Positions 18,536 through 27,439 are shown, counted from the first letter of the stretch. The stretch is 35,641 bases of DNA from TMED8 sp038125725 (GCA_038125725.1 JAYPEK010000038.1:1-35641), one strand, 5' to 3'. Made by a program: numbers and translations. The notes: generated by a model not told the origin, from the sequence alone.

Positions 18536-19192
18536 TCAGCCCAGATGGCCCAGTTTCACCCACAGCGTGCAGCCGGTTTCCGTATAGGGCGCATGGCGGC
18601 TGCCGGCGGGGCTGCGGATCCAGGTGCCCGTGGGGTAGTGCCCGTCTGCGTCGGTCAGGGAGCCTTCGAGGACGAGGATTTCCTCGCCCATCGGGTGTTC
18701 GTGGTCGATGGCCGGCGCGTCGGGTGTGAGCCGCACCATGGCGACGCGCTCGTCGCCGAATTCGTGCAGGGTCAGAACTTCGACGCCTTCGACGCCGTCG
18801 GGCTTCTGCCATTCGGCGCCGTTGGTGTCGATGCGCATTTGCGTCTGGTCGGCCGGGTCCATCTGGCAGAGTTTGACCAAGATGGTGCAGCCTTCCCGGC
18901 TGGCCGGCGTGTGGCTGGACCCGACGGGGTTGCGCACATAGGTGCCAGGGCCGAAATCGCCGGTCTCATCTGAAAAGACGCCGTCCAGAACTAAAAACTC
19001 CTCGCCGCCCGGATGCGCGTGGGGCGCGAAGGCGCTTCCGGGTGCGAAGCGGACGATGGTGGTGGCGCGGCCCTGCTCGGCGCCGTCGCGGTCGAGCATG
19101 CGACGTTCCACCCCGGCCGCCGGCGAGGGCACCCAGTCGAGGGTCTCCGTCTCGATGACGGCGCGGCGGCTGAGATCGGCGTTGAGTTTCAT
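18536..19192 (-). CDS. Bicupin protein, two ChrR-like cupin domains
   Basis: This 218-residue protein is made of two similar cupin domains, each with a complete metal-binding set. The first has H58, H60, E64 and H94; the second has H164, H166, E170 and H200. The halves share the patterns H-x-H-P-x-G-E-E and VKL, so the gene arose by internal duplication. The cupins resemble the C-terminal domain of ChrR anti-sigma factors, but the N-terminal zinc anti-sigma domain is absent, so it is probably an enzyme or sensor of its own. The start at 19192 has GGAG about 10 bases upstream. It lies 43 bases after metZ and may share its transcript. Confidence 0.8.
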   Translation of the reverse strand: MKLNADLSRRAVIETETLDWVPSPAAGVERRMLDRDGAEQGRATTIVRFAPGSAFAPHAHPGGEEFLVLDGVFSDETGDFGPGTYVRNPVGSSHTPASREGCTILVKLCQMDPADQTQMRIDTNGAEWQKPDGVEGVEVLTLHEFGDERVAMVRLTPDAPAIDHEHPMGEEILVLEGSLTDADGHYPTGTWIRSPAGSRHAPYTETGCTLWVKLGHLG

Positions 19193-19235
19193 GGCGCCAG
19201 TCTCCGCCGCCGGCATTGTCGATGCAAGCCTGCCG

Positions 19236-20447
19236 TCAGACGACGGCGAGCGCCGCCTTCAGGTCGTCGATCAGGTCGTCCACGTCCTCCAGCCCGACCG
19301 ACAGCCGCACCAGGCCCGGCCCGATGCCCAAATGCGCGCGATCCTCGTCGCTCAAGCGCTGGTGGGTGGTCGTCGCCGGATGGGTAATCAGGCTCTTGGT
19401 GTCGCCCAGGTTGTTGGAAATATCGACAACCCGGAGCGCGTTCAGCAGCTTGAACGCGGCGTCCTTGCCGCCCTTCAGTTGGAACGAGACGACGGTGCCG
19501 CCGGCCTTCATCTGGCGCATGGCGAGATCGTGCTGCGGATGGCTGGCGCGGCCGGGGTAGAGGACCTTCTCCACGCGGTCGTCGGCTTCCAGGAATTCGG
19601 CGATGGCGGCGGCGTTGCGGCAATGGCGCTCGACCCTTAAGTCCAGCGTCTCCAGCCCCTTCAGCAGCACCCAGGCGTTGAACGGGCTCAAGGACGGGCC
19701 GGTGTGGCGGAAGAACGGCACCAGTTGGTCTTCCATGAAGGCGTCGTCGTTGGTCAGTACCGCGCCGCCGAGCGTCCGGCCCTGGCCGTCGATATGTTTG
19801 GTGGCGGAATACATGACGATATCGGCGCCGAGTTCCAGCGGCCGCTGCAGGATGGGCGTGGCGAAAACGTTGTCGACCACCACCTTGGCGCCGGCGGCGT
19901 GCGCCATTTCGGCAACCGCGGCCAGGTCGATGACCTCCAGCGTCGGGTTCGAAGGCGTTTCCAGGAACACGCATTTCGCCGGCGTGGAAAGGGCGCTGCG
20001 CCATTGCTCTAGATCGGTGCCATCGACGTAGTCGAATTCGGCGCCGAAGCGCGGCAGGATGTCCTCGACGATGTAGCTGCACGACCCGAACAGCGCGCGC
20101 GACGCGACGATGCGCTCGCCGGCGCCGATCTGGCTGGCCAGCGCGGCGAATACCGCGGCCATGCCGGACGACGTGGCGATGCAATGCTTGGCCCCTTCCA
20201 GCGCCGCCAGGCGGTCTTGGAACATGTTGACGGTCGGGTTGCCGTAGCGCGAATAGATGTAGCGCTGCTTGTCGCCCTTGAAGGCGGCTTCCGCCTCCTC
20301 GGCGGACGCATAGACGTAGCCGGACGTCAGGAACAGGCCTTCGCTGGTTTCATCGAAGGCGCTGCGATCGGCGCCGCCGCGCACAAGGCGGGTCTGCGGA
20401 CGCCAACTATCGGGTGTCTTGGAATGGTCTTTCATTTGGTCGTTCAT
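19236..20447 (-). CDS. metZ: O-succinylhomoserine sulfhydrylase
   Basis: This 403-residue PLP enzyme of the Cys/Met-metabolism family is predicted to make homocysteine from O-succinylhomoserine and sulfide in the cytoplasm. Key segments are YSRYGNPT (65-72), SSGMAA (93-98), ETPSNPTLEV (163-172) and the PLP lysine K217 in SATKHIDGQG. The ATG at 20447 has AAGGAGG (20454-20460) upstream. MetZ as against MetY or cystathionine gamma-synthase is chosen from the length and the SAM-II leader, since SAM-II riboswitches are known in front of such genes. Substrate specificity is not proven by sequence. Confidence 0.92.
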   Translation of the reverse strand: MNDQMKDHSKTPDSWRPQTRLVRGGADRSAFDETSEGLFLTSGYVYASAEEAEAAFKGDKQRYIYSRYGNPTVNMFQDRLAALEGAKHCIATSSGMAAVFAALASQIGAGERIVASRALFGSCSYIVEDILPRFGAEFDYVDGTDLEQWRSALSTPAKCVFLETPSNPTLEVIDLAAVAEMAHAAGAKVVVDNVFATPILQRPLELGADIVMYSATKHIDGQGRTLGGAVLTNDDAFMEDQLVPFFRHTGPSLSPFNAWVLLKGLETLDLRVERHCRNAAAIAEFLEADDRVEKVLYPGRASHPQHDLAMRQMKAGGTVVSFQLKGGKDAAFKLLNALRVVDISNNLGDTKSLITHPATTTHQRLSDEDRAHLGIGPGLVRLSVGLEDVDDLIDDLKAALAVV

Positions 20448-20489
20448 CGGGTCCCTCCTTTACTCGGGGCCCCGGACCGATCTTCCCTG

Positions 20490-20518
20490 AAAAACAAAAA
20501 ACCCCGCCCGCGCGGGGT
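20490..20518 (-). terminator. Intrinsic terminator in the metZ leader
   Basis: Read on the minus strand, CCCCGC (20512-20517), a four-base loop and GCGGGG (20502-20507) form a G/C stem followed by TTTTTTGTTTTT (20490-20501). It lies between the SAM-II aptamer and the metZ start, so it is the likely expression platform and not a gene-end terminator. A smaller hairpin, TCTCG-GTT-CGAGA, sits between it and the aptamer (about 20525-20537). Confidence 0.88.
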
Positions 20519-20537
20519 CAGGGTTCTCGAACCGAGA

Positions 20538-20591
20538 CCTTTTAGCGGGTTGTTTTAACGTGGCCGCAAGCCGGTCGGACAAATCACCACG
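20538..20591 (-). promoter_or_regulatory. SAM-II riboswitch aptamer (metA motif)
   Basis: The minus strand reads CGTGGTGATTTG, then GCTTGCGGCCACGTTAAA, then CGCTAAAAGG. These are the conserved blocks of the SAM-II class in the right order. CGTGG (20587-20591) pairs with CCACG (20559-20563) to make P1, and the GCTAAA block provides the 3' pseudoknot strand. SAM-II aptamers bind S-adenosylmethionine and lower expression of methionine genes, fitting metZ downstream. Confidence 0.93.
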
Positions 20592-20599
20592 TGAAACGA

Positions 20600-20627
20600 A
20601 ACATAGTCGCCGATGCGTCCGGGTCAA
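20600..20627 (-). promoter_or_regulatory. Promoter of metZ
   Basis: On the minus strand TTGACC (20622-20627) and TATGTT (20600-20605) are 16 bases apart, a good housekeeping-sigma match. Transcription would begin near 20593, so the RNA starts almost exactly at the riboswitch aptamer, which supports both calls. Confidence 0.7.
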
Positions 20628-20694
20628 GGAAATTTCGCGCCTGTCTCGCTGCAAGGGCGTTGCCTCGGCAAGGGCCATCGCGCAAACTCCGGCC

Positions 20695-21570
20695 ATGGAA
20701 AACGATCGTTTCGAGAGCCCCTATCTGGTCTCCACCCAGGAACTGGCCGCCCGGCTGCATGAGCCCGGCCTCCGTATTTTCGACTGCACCCAGCGCCTGG
20801 TGCCGGACCCCGATCTCTACGTGAAGGCGGAACCCTGCCAGGCGGAGTTCGATTTGGGCCATATTCCCGGCGCCGGCTATCTCGACCTCAAGGGCGAGCT
20901 TTCCGATCCGGAAAGCCGCTGGCGCTATGCCATGCCGCCGGTGGCCCAGGTGGCGGCGGCGTTCGGGCGGCGCGGCGTCGGTGACGGCGCCAAGGTGGTG
21001 CTCTACGACCAGGGCGGCATGATGTGGGCGACACGCATCTGGTGGATGCTGCGCGCCATCGGGTTCGACGGCGCGGCGGTGCTGGACGGCGGCCTGCCGG
21101 CCTGGAAAGCCGACGGCCTCGCGCTTTCAACCGAACCCTGCACCTACTTGGAAGTGCCGCCGCCGACGGTCAATGAACGCCCGGGCCTTCTCGTCGGCAA
21201 GGAAGCCGTGCTTGCCGCGTTGGACGCGCCCGCGACCAAGGTAGTCAATGCGTTGACGGCGGAACAGCATGCCGGCGGCGGCATCACCTACGGCCGGCCG
21301 GGGCGCATTTCCGGCACCGTCGGCGTCGCCGCCAGGGAACTGACCGACCGGGAGACCGGCCGCCTGTTGCCGGCCTCGCAACTGAGGGCGAAATTCGCCG
21401 AGGCCGGCGTCGATCAGGAAAAGCCGGTGCTTTGTTATTGCGGCGGCGGCATCGCGGCGACATTGGATGCCTTCGTGCTGACGCTGATGGGCGCTGAAGC
21501 GGTATCGGTCTACGACAATTCCCTGCAGGAATGGGCGCTCGACCCGAGCCTGCCGATGGAGACCGACTAG
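20695..21570 (+). CDS. Tandem-rhodanese sulfurtransferase (3-mercaptopyruvate/thiosulfate type)
   Basis: This 291-residue protein has two rhodanese domains. The N-terminal domain has Asp105 (LYDQGG) where a catalytic Cys would be and is structural. The C-terminal domain has the active Cys249 in CYCGGGIAAT. In mercaptopyruvate sulfurtransferases the loop is usually CGSGVTA and in thiosulfate sulfurtransferases CRKGVTA, so CGGGIAA leaves the donor open. I start at the ATG at 20695, because the longer frame upstream runs back toward the metZ promoter and its translation is not rhodanese-like. Its stop shares the bases CTAG with the stop of the convergent DUF3422 gene. It diverges from metZ and both concern sulfur metabolism. 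Confidence 0.85.
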   Translation: MENDRFESPYLVSTQELAARLHEPGLRIFDCTQRLVPDPDLYVKAEPCQAEFDLGHIPGAGYLDLKGELSDPESRWRYAMPPVAQVAAAFGRRGVGDGAKVVLYDQGGMMWATRIWWMLRAIGFDGAAVLDGGLPAWKADGLALSTEPCTYLEVPPPTVNERPGLLVGKEAVLAALDAPATKVVNALTAEQHAGGGITYGRPGRISGTVGVAARELTDRETGRLLPASQLRAKFAEAGVDQEKPVLCYCGGGIAATLDAFVLTLMGAEAVSVYDNSLQEWALDPSLPMETD

Positions 21571-22865
21571 GACTTTTCCTCGGACTTCTCGTTGCGCTGC
21601 GCCACGGCCTTGCGAATGCGCCGGACCCCGATCCACAGACCGCCGACGACGAAGGGTAGGCTGACGGTGCCGACCAAGTAGGGTTCCACCGGCGCGCCCA
21701 GCTTCTCCGCGCCGCGCGCCAGGTAAATGATCAGGCTGACCACGTAGTAGCTGATGGCCGCGACGGAGAGACCTTCGACGGTTTCCTGCAGCCGTAACTG
21801 CAAGCGCGCGCGCCGGTCCATCGAGCGCAACAGGTCGCGGTTCTGTTCTTCCAGCGCCACGTCGACCCGGGTGCGCAGCAGGTTGGATGCGCGCGCAACG
21901 CGCCCGCCCAGTGATTCCAGGCGCCGGGAAAGGTTCTCGCAGGTTTCCATCGCCGGCTCGAAGCGGGTCAGCAGGAAATCGCCCGCCGGCTGCACGCCGC
22001 TGATCCTGGATTCCCGGAGCGCGCGGACCCGCTGGCGGACGATTTCCGCATAGGCGCGCGCGGCGCTGAAACGATAGAAAAGCTCGCCCGAGACGCGCTC
22101 CGTCTCCGCCGCCAGGTCGGTCAGGTCCTTCAGCAGTTCGCGCTCGCCCATGTCGCTCTCGGGATCGGCCAACGCCTGCAGGATGGCGCCGAGCCTGGTT
22201 TCGGCGCCAGCCACTTCGGGCCGGGCGGCGCGGGCGCGTGGCAAGGCCAGCATCGCCATCATCCGGTAGGTCTCCATCTCGGCGATGCGCTGGGTGACGC
22301 GCCCAAGCGATGTGACGCGGAGATCCCGGCCACGGATCAGGAAGCGGGTGAAGCCGTCGGCGTGGACGATGAAATCCGTCCACCAGGCCGCCTGGCCGCC
22401 GATCAGAAGGCCGCCGACCAGCGTGTTGTTGTCGAAGTAGCCGCGCACCTCGTCGGCATTGTCGGCACCGCCGTCGCGGTCCTCGACGGCGATATGCAGC
22501 GCCGCGATCACGCGGCCCGGCGCCGCCTCCAGCCAGTCCTTCGGCACGGCGGTGATGGCCGGGTCCTTGAACGGGGTCTCGAAAGGACCTTCTTTGATGA
22601 AGGTGTAAGAAGAGAATTCCGTGTGGCGTTCCCATTTGAGGCGGAACGGGCCCAAGTCGGCGGTGAACAGTGCTGCGTCTTCGGGCGGCGGCGCCACCTG
22701 GAAGTGGCTGCAGAGCGACTTCAGGTGCTGCACCTCGTCGGCCGCCGAACCTTCGCCCGAGACCAGCGCCAGGTGCGAAATCTGCACCGGCGACGACACC
22801 CGGCCATAGGGCCGGGCGTGCAACTCGCCGGCCAGGGTCTGTCTGAGCGGGTGGTCCTGAAACAT
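21567..22865 (-). CDS. DUF3422 family membrane protein
   Basis: This 432-residue protein matches the conserved alphaproteobacterial family DUF3422. It opens with HPLRQTLAGELHARP, has a long soluble and helical middle, and ends with two hydrophobic segments (roughly residues 360-380 and 390-410) followed by a basic/acidic tail. It is therefore likely anchored in the inner membrane by its C-terminus. The function of the family is not known to me. The ATG at 22865 has GAGG about 7 bases upstream, and a longer frame over the tldD promoter region is rejected. Its stop codon overlaps the sulfurtransferase stop on the other strand. Confidence 0.85.
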   Translation of the reverse strand: MFQDHPLRQTLAGELHARPYGRVSSPVQISHLALVSGEGSAADEVQHLKSLCSHFQVAPPPEDAALFTADLGPFRLKWERHTEFSSYTFIKEGPFETPFKDPAITAVPKDWLEAAPGRVIAALHIAVEDRDGGADNADEVRGYFDNNTLVGGLLIGGQAAWWTDFIVHADGFTRFLIRGRDLRVTSLGRVTQRIAEMETYRMMAMLALPRARAARPEVAGAETRLGAILQALADPESDMGERELLKDLTDLAAETERVSGELFYRFSAARAYAEIVRQRVRALRESRISGVQPAGDFLLTRFEPAMETCENLSRRLESLGGRVARASNLLRTRVDVALEEQNRDLLRSMDRRARLQLRLQETVEGLSVAAISYYVVSLIIYLARGAEKLGAPVEPYLVGTVSLPFVVGGLWIGVRRIRKAVAQRNEKSEEKS

Positions 22866-22941
22866 CGTGCCCTCGTCATTGCCGCTGCGACGCCTTATAT
22901 AGATAGCACAACAGAAGCCAAGAATTTCCGAGGAAAAGCCC

Positions 22942-24375
22942 ATGTCCGATCTGGCCACCACCGACGAGTTGTTCTACGGCCGCGCCGGCCTCGAGCGTTC
23001 CAGCGTCGAAGGCATCGTCGATGACGCCTTGAACGGCGCCGACGATGGCGAGTTGTTCTTGGAATACTGCCAGTCGGAAAGCGTCGTCATCGACGACGGC
23101 AAGATCAAGAGCGCCGCCTTCGATACCGCGCAGGGTTTCGGGCTGCGTGCCGTTGCCGATGAAGCGACCGGCTACGCGCATGCCTCCGAACTGAGCGAGG
23201 CAGCGCTGAAGCGCGCTGCCGACACGGTCAAGGCCGTGCACGCGGGTGGCAGCGGCGCCATGGCGGTGGACCCGGCCGGCACCAACGTGTCGCTCTATTC
23301 CGACGACAATCCGCTTGGCCTGGTGCCGTTCGAGGACAAGGTCGCCCTGCTGTCCGAGATGGACGCCTACGCGCGTGCCAAGGACGAGCGGGTGAAACAG
23401 GTTTCAGCCTCGATCAGCGGCGAATGGCAGGCGGTGCAGATCGTCCGTGCCGGCGGCCATCGGGTGGCGGATATCCGCCCGCTGGTGCGGCTCAACGTCT
23501 CGGTCGTGGTCGAGAAGGACGGGCGCATGGAAACCGGCAGCTTCGGCACCGGCGGCCGCACCGTCTACGACGCCTACCTGGACCCCGGCGCCTGGAAGGC
23601 CGGCGTCGACGAGGCGCTGCGCCAGGCGCTGGTGAATTTGGAATCGGTGCCGGCGCCGGCCGGCGAAATGCCGGTGGTGCTGGGGCCGGGCTGGCCGGGC
23701 ATCCTGCTGCACGAAGCCATCGGCCACGGCCTGGAGGGCGACTTCAACCGCAAGAAGACATCCGCTTTTGCCGGGCTTCTGGGCCAGCGCGTGGCGTCGC
23801 CGGGTGTGACGGTGGTCGATGACGGTACGTTGAACGAGCGGCGCGGCTCGCTCAGCGTCGACGACGAAGGCACGCCCAGCCAATACACCGTGCTGATCGA
23901 GGACGGCATTCTCAAGGGCTACATGCAGGACCGCATGAACGCGCGCCTGATGGGTGTCGCCGGCACCGGCAATGGCCGGCGCCAGAGCTACGCGCACGCG
24001 CCGATCCCGCGCATGACCAATACCTACATGCTGGCCGGCGACCGCGATCCGGCAGAGGTGCTGGGTTCCGTCGACAAGGGCATCTACGCGGTTTCCTTCG
24101 GCGGCGGCCAGGTGGACATCACGTCGGGCAAGTTCGTGTTTTCCTGCACCGAGGCCTACAAGATCGAAAACGGCAAGGTCGGCGCGCCGGTGAAGGGCGC
24201 CATGTTGATCGGCAACGGCCCCGACGTGCTGACCCGGGTGTCGATGATCGGCAACGACATGAAGCTCGATCCCGGCATCGGCACCTGCGGCAAGGACGGC
24301 CAGGGCGTGCCGGTGGGCGTTGGGCAGCCGACCTTGAAGATCGACGAACTGACCGTCGGCGGCACGTCCGTCTAG
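22942..24375 (+). CDS. tldD: Metalloprotease TldD
   Basis: TldD is the zinc-bearing subunit of the TldD/TldE protease that unfolds and digests peptides; in E. coli it matures microcin B17 and helps degrade CcdA. The 477-residue protein carries the HExxxH motif HEAIGH at 257-262 and a C-terminal cysteine, C449 in GTCGKDGQG, that fits the third metal ligand. The ATG at 22942 has GAGGAAAA just upstream. The partner pmbA/tldE is at 9960-11315 on the other strand, so the complex is encoded from two separate loci. The 76-base divergent region with DUF3422 holds an AT-rich segment (TTATATAGATAG) that may serve as a promoter. Confidence 0.96.
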   Translation: MSDLATTDELFYGRAGLERSSVEGIVDDALNGADDGELFLEYCQSESVVIDDGKIKSAAFDTAQGFGLRAVADEATGYAHASELSEAALKRAADTVKAVHAGGSGAMAVDPAGTNVSLYSDDNPLGLVPFEDKVALLSEMDAYARAKDERVKQVSASISGEWQAVQIVRAGGHRVADIRPLVRLNVSVVVEKDGRMETGSFGTGGRTVYDAYLDPGAWKAGVDEALRQALVNLESVPAPAGEMPVVLGPGWPGILLHEAIGHGLEGDFNRKKTSAFAGLLGQRVASPGVTVVDDGTLNERRGSLSVDDEGTPSQYTVLIEDGILKGYMQDRMNARLMGVAGTGNGRRQSYAHAPIPRMTNTYMLAGDRDPAEVLGSVDKGIYAVSFGGGQVDITSGKFVFSCTEAYKIENGKVGAPVKGAMLIGNGPDVLTRVSMIGNDMKLDPGIGTCGKDGQGVPVGVGQPTLKIDELTVGGTSV

Positions 24376-24385
24376 CGGCGGCGAC

Positions 24386-25666
24386 CTAGGCTTCGATCGC
24401 TTCCAGAATTTCGAAGATGTCGGCGCAGACATCGGCGCCGTGGCGCTTGGTGATCCGCAGCTTGCCGCTGTCGGTCTCCAATTCGGCGCGCAGGTCCTTG
24501 AACAGATGGTCGAGGAAGCGCTTGAACGCCGCCGGCGTCATTTCCCAGCCGCCCTCTTCGCGTGGCGCGCCGTCCATGGGGCCCAGGTGGCCGTTGATCA
24601 GGTCCATGAACCACTGCGAGCGGCGGTCGTAGTTCTTGAAGAAGGTGGCGATGGTCACCGCTGCGTCGAGCAACAGCGCCCTGGCTTCCGGGTCGGTGTA
24701 GACCTCATCCCATTCGAAATTGTCGCCGCGCGCTTCGCGCAGGCGTTCGACGATAAGCCGGCAGTGTTCCTGGTATTCCTCCACCAGTTCCTCGCCGAGC
24801 ATCATGTTCAACGCCATGAAGAAGCCGGGCAGCATGCGCCGTGACACCCGGTCGAAGCGTGAGTAGTCGTCCTCCATGAACAGTTCGGAGAACGATTTGA
24901 CGATCACCCGGTCGAACGGCAGGTCCCGCTTCAGGCCCCATCCCTCGCGTTCGCGGTGCTCGATGAAATCGTCGAAGGTGCGTTCCAGCGCCTGGCCCAG
25001 CTTCTGCGCCTGGCGGTCGAAATCCGCCTGCATGGCCTCGATATCGGCCAGCGTCAATGAGCCCTTGCGTTTCGCCTCCTCGCGCATGCGATCGACCATG
25101 GAATTGACCATGGTTCTGGCCACCACCTGGCTGGCGTGCTTGGGCGATGGCGGTTTCTTCTTTTTCTTGGTTTCGGCGGCTTTTGCCGCCGGTTTGGGGG
25201 CCGGCGGAGCTGTCGGTGCCGCAGTGGGTTTCGGCGCCGCCTTGGCCTTTGGCTCGGCAGCGGGTGCGGCCAGCTTCGGTTCCGGCGGCGGCGGCAGGTC
25301 GAAATCCGGCTTTTTCTCGCGCTGGGCTTCCTGCCATTCAGGGTCTTCGCGGGTGCGGCCCTGCAGCGCTTCCCATTCCGGGCCCTTGTCGTCGCCGGCG
25401 GGCACGCCCTGGTCTTGCAGGAGGTTGGCGTCGTCGCCCTTGTTTTCGCGTGCGTCGATGACCTTGGGTTGGCGCCGGAGCCTTTTGCCGGCCGACGTAT
25501 CGGGCGGCGCGTCGGTCTTGTGATAGCCATGACCGTCTGAGTTGGGCTCGAAGAACTCCGCCGAGCCGCCGCCGGGCGGGCCGTCGGATCGGGTCTGGAA
25601 ACGCTGCCGGTTGTCGACAACATCCCCTGCCATAAGGACTTCGGTTTTTTTCGAGCGCCTCGCCAT
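24386..25666 (-). CDS. Uncharacterised protein with disordered Pro/Ala/Lys-rich N-terminal half
   Basis: I do not recognise this protein of about 426 residues. The N-terminal half (roughly 1-190) is low in hydrophobics and rich in Pro, Ala, Lys and acidic residues, with runs of AAPKP type ending in KKKKK; it is probably disordered. The C-terminal half is helical and well packed, with segments such as FSELFMEDDYSRFDRVSR, MLPGFFMALNMMLGEELVEEYQ and ATFFKNYDRRSQWFMDL. No membrane segment or signal peptide is seen. The start is uncertain: ATGs at 25705, 25666 and 25633 all lack a clear ribosome site, and 25666 (MARRSKKTE) is a compromise. It ends 10 bases from the tldD stop and diverges from nadE. 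Confidence 0.7.
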   Translation of the reverse strand: MARRSKKTEVLMAGDVVDNRQRFQTRSDGPPGGGSAEFFEPNSDGHGYHKTDAPPDTSAGKRLRRQPKVIDARENKGDDANLLQDQGVPAGDDKGPEWEALQGRTREDPEWQEAQREKKPDFDLPPPPEPKLAAPAAEPKAKAAPKPTAAPTAPPAPKPAAKAAETKKKKKPPSPKHASQVVARTMVNSMVDRMREEAKRKGSLTLADIEAMQADFDRQAQKLGQALERTFDDFIEHREREGWGLKRDLPFDRVIVKSFSELFMEDDYSRFDRVSRRMLPGFFMALNMMLGEELVEEYQEHCRLIVERLREARGDNFEWDEVYTDPEARALLLDAAVTIATFFKNYDRRSQWFMDLINGHLGPMDGAPREEGGWEMTPAAFKRFLDHLFKDLRAELETDSGKLRITKRHGADVCADIFEILEAIEA

Positions 25667-25742
25667 CGTGGCGACAGCATATGTCCTCAGGGAAGGGATT
25701 TCCATATCTAGATGTAGTGAACAAGGTGCTTTTCTGGCGACA

Positions 25743-25771
25743 TTGACAGGGCCGGCGGGGCTCTCTACACC
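25743..25771 (+). promoter_or_regulatory. Candidate nadE promoter giving a leaderless mRNA
   Basis: TTGACA (25743-25748) is a perfect -35. Seventeen bases later is TACACC (25766-25771), a weak -10. The predicted start site is about 25778, which is the A of the nadE start codon, and no ribosome site precedes that codon. The two observations agree with a leaderless message. Confidence 0.5.
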
Positions 25772-25777
25772 CGAGCC

Positions 25778-27435
25778 ATGAGCGACGCCCTGAATATCGC
25801 CATCGCGCAAATCAATCCGACTGTCGGCGCCATCGCCGCCAACGCCGGGCGGATTCGCACCGCCCGCGCCGAAGCGGCGGCAGCCGGCGCCGATCTGGTG
25901 ATATTCGGTGAACTGGTGATTTGCGGTTATCCGCCGGAAGACCTGGTGCTGAAACCGACCTTCCAGCGTGCCGTCGAGGCCTCGGTACGGGAACTGGCGG
26001 CGGAAACCGCCGACGGCGGCCCCGGCTTGCTGATCGGCGCGCCGTGGCTTGTCGACGGCCAGCTCTACAACGCCGCGCTTTTGCTCGACGGCGGCGAGAT
26101 CGCCCAGGTGCGCCAGAAACACGAATTGCCCAATTATGGCGTCTTCGACGAGAAACGCGTCTTCAAGCAGGGTCCGCTGCCGGGCCCGATGCCGTTCCGC
26201 GGCGTGCGCCTGGGGGTCATGATCTGCGAGGACATGTGGTTCCCGGAAGTGGCCGAATGCCTGGACGAGTCGGGTGCCGAGATTTTTGTCGTTCTCAACG
26301 GCTCGCCGTTCGAGACCATGAAACACGACGAGCGCCTCAATCACGCCGTGGCGCGGGTGACGGAAGGCAAGCTGCCGCTGATCTATGCGCATATCGTCGG
26401 CGGCCAGGACGAACTGGTGTTTGACGGCGGATCCTTCGTCATCGGCGCCGATTGCTCGCTCCGTGCCAAGATGGCGGAGTTCGACGAACAGGTTTCCGTG
26501 ACCCGCTGGCAGCGTGACGGCGAGGCCTGGGTTTGCGCCCCCGGCGACATCACGGCGTCACTCGACATCGCCGACGCCACTTACCGGGCGATGGTCTTGG
26601 GGCTCAGGGATTACGTCGGCAAGAACGGCTTTCCGGGCGTGCTGATCGGGCTCTCGGGCGGTATCGATAGCGCCCTTTCCGCCGCCGTCGCGGTCGATGC
26701 GCTGGGGCCCGAGCGTGTGAATTGCGTGATGATGCCGTCGCCCTATACCTCACAGGAAAGCCTCGACGACGCGGCCGAGTGCGCGCGCCTTCTGGGGATC
26801 AAGCTCGACAGCATCAATATCGGCCCCGCCATGCAGGCTTTCGATGAAATGCTCACGCCGCATTTCGAAGGCACCGAGGCCGACACCACCGAGGAAAACA
26901 TCCAGGCGCGCGCGCGCGGCATCACCCTGATGGCGCTTTCCAACAAGCTCGGCTACATGGTGCTGTCGACCGGCAACAAGTCCGAGATGTCGGTCGGTTA
27001 CGCGACGCTCTACGGCGACATGTGTGGCGGTTTTTCGGTGTTGAAGGACGTCTATAAGACCACCGTGTTCGAGCTGTCGCGCCGCCGCAACGCTCATCGT
27101 CCGGCCGACTGCCTGGGCCCCGACGGCCCGGTGATGCCGGAAAACATCATCACCAAGCCGCCGACGGCGGAACTGAAACCGGACCAGACGGACCAGGACA
27201 CGCTGCCGCCCTATGACGTGCTTGACGCCATCCTCGGCCACCTGATCGAGGACGACATGGGCCGCGACGACATCGTCGCCAAGGGCTTCGACCGCGATAT
27301 CGTGCAGCGCGTCTGGCGCATGCTCGACTTGGCGGAATACAAGCGCCGCCAGGCGCCGCCGGGGGTCAAGACGACACGGCGCGCTTTCGGCCGCGAGCGC
27401 CGTTACCCGATCACCAACGGTTTCAGAGGCGGCGC

Positions 27436-27439
<4 letters not shown>
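25778..27439 (+). CDS. nadE: Glutamine-dependent NAD+ synthase
   Basis: This 553-residue enzyme amidates nicotinic acid adenine dinucleotide to NAD+ using glutamine. The N-terminal nitrilase-type glutaminase domain has the triad E45 (FGELV), K114 (RQKHELPNYG) and C150 (MICEDMW). The C-terminal synthetase domain has the pyrophosphate loop SGGIDS at 293-298 and later IITKPPTAELKPDQ. Both halves are intact, so it should use glutamine and not only ammonia. The start lacks a Shine-Dalgarno sequence. Its stop overlaps the cysS ATG in an ATGA junction, which indicates coupling. Confidence 0.96.

Noticed and set aside
20560..20694. N-terminal extension of the sulfurtransferase gene up to 20560
   Set aside because: It would overlap the SAM-II aptamer and the divergent metZ promoter, and its translation is basic and unlike rhodanese sequence; the start at 20695 fits the domain.
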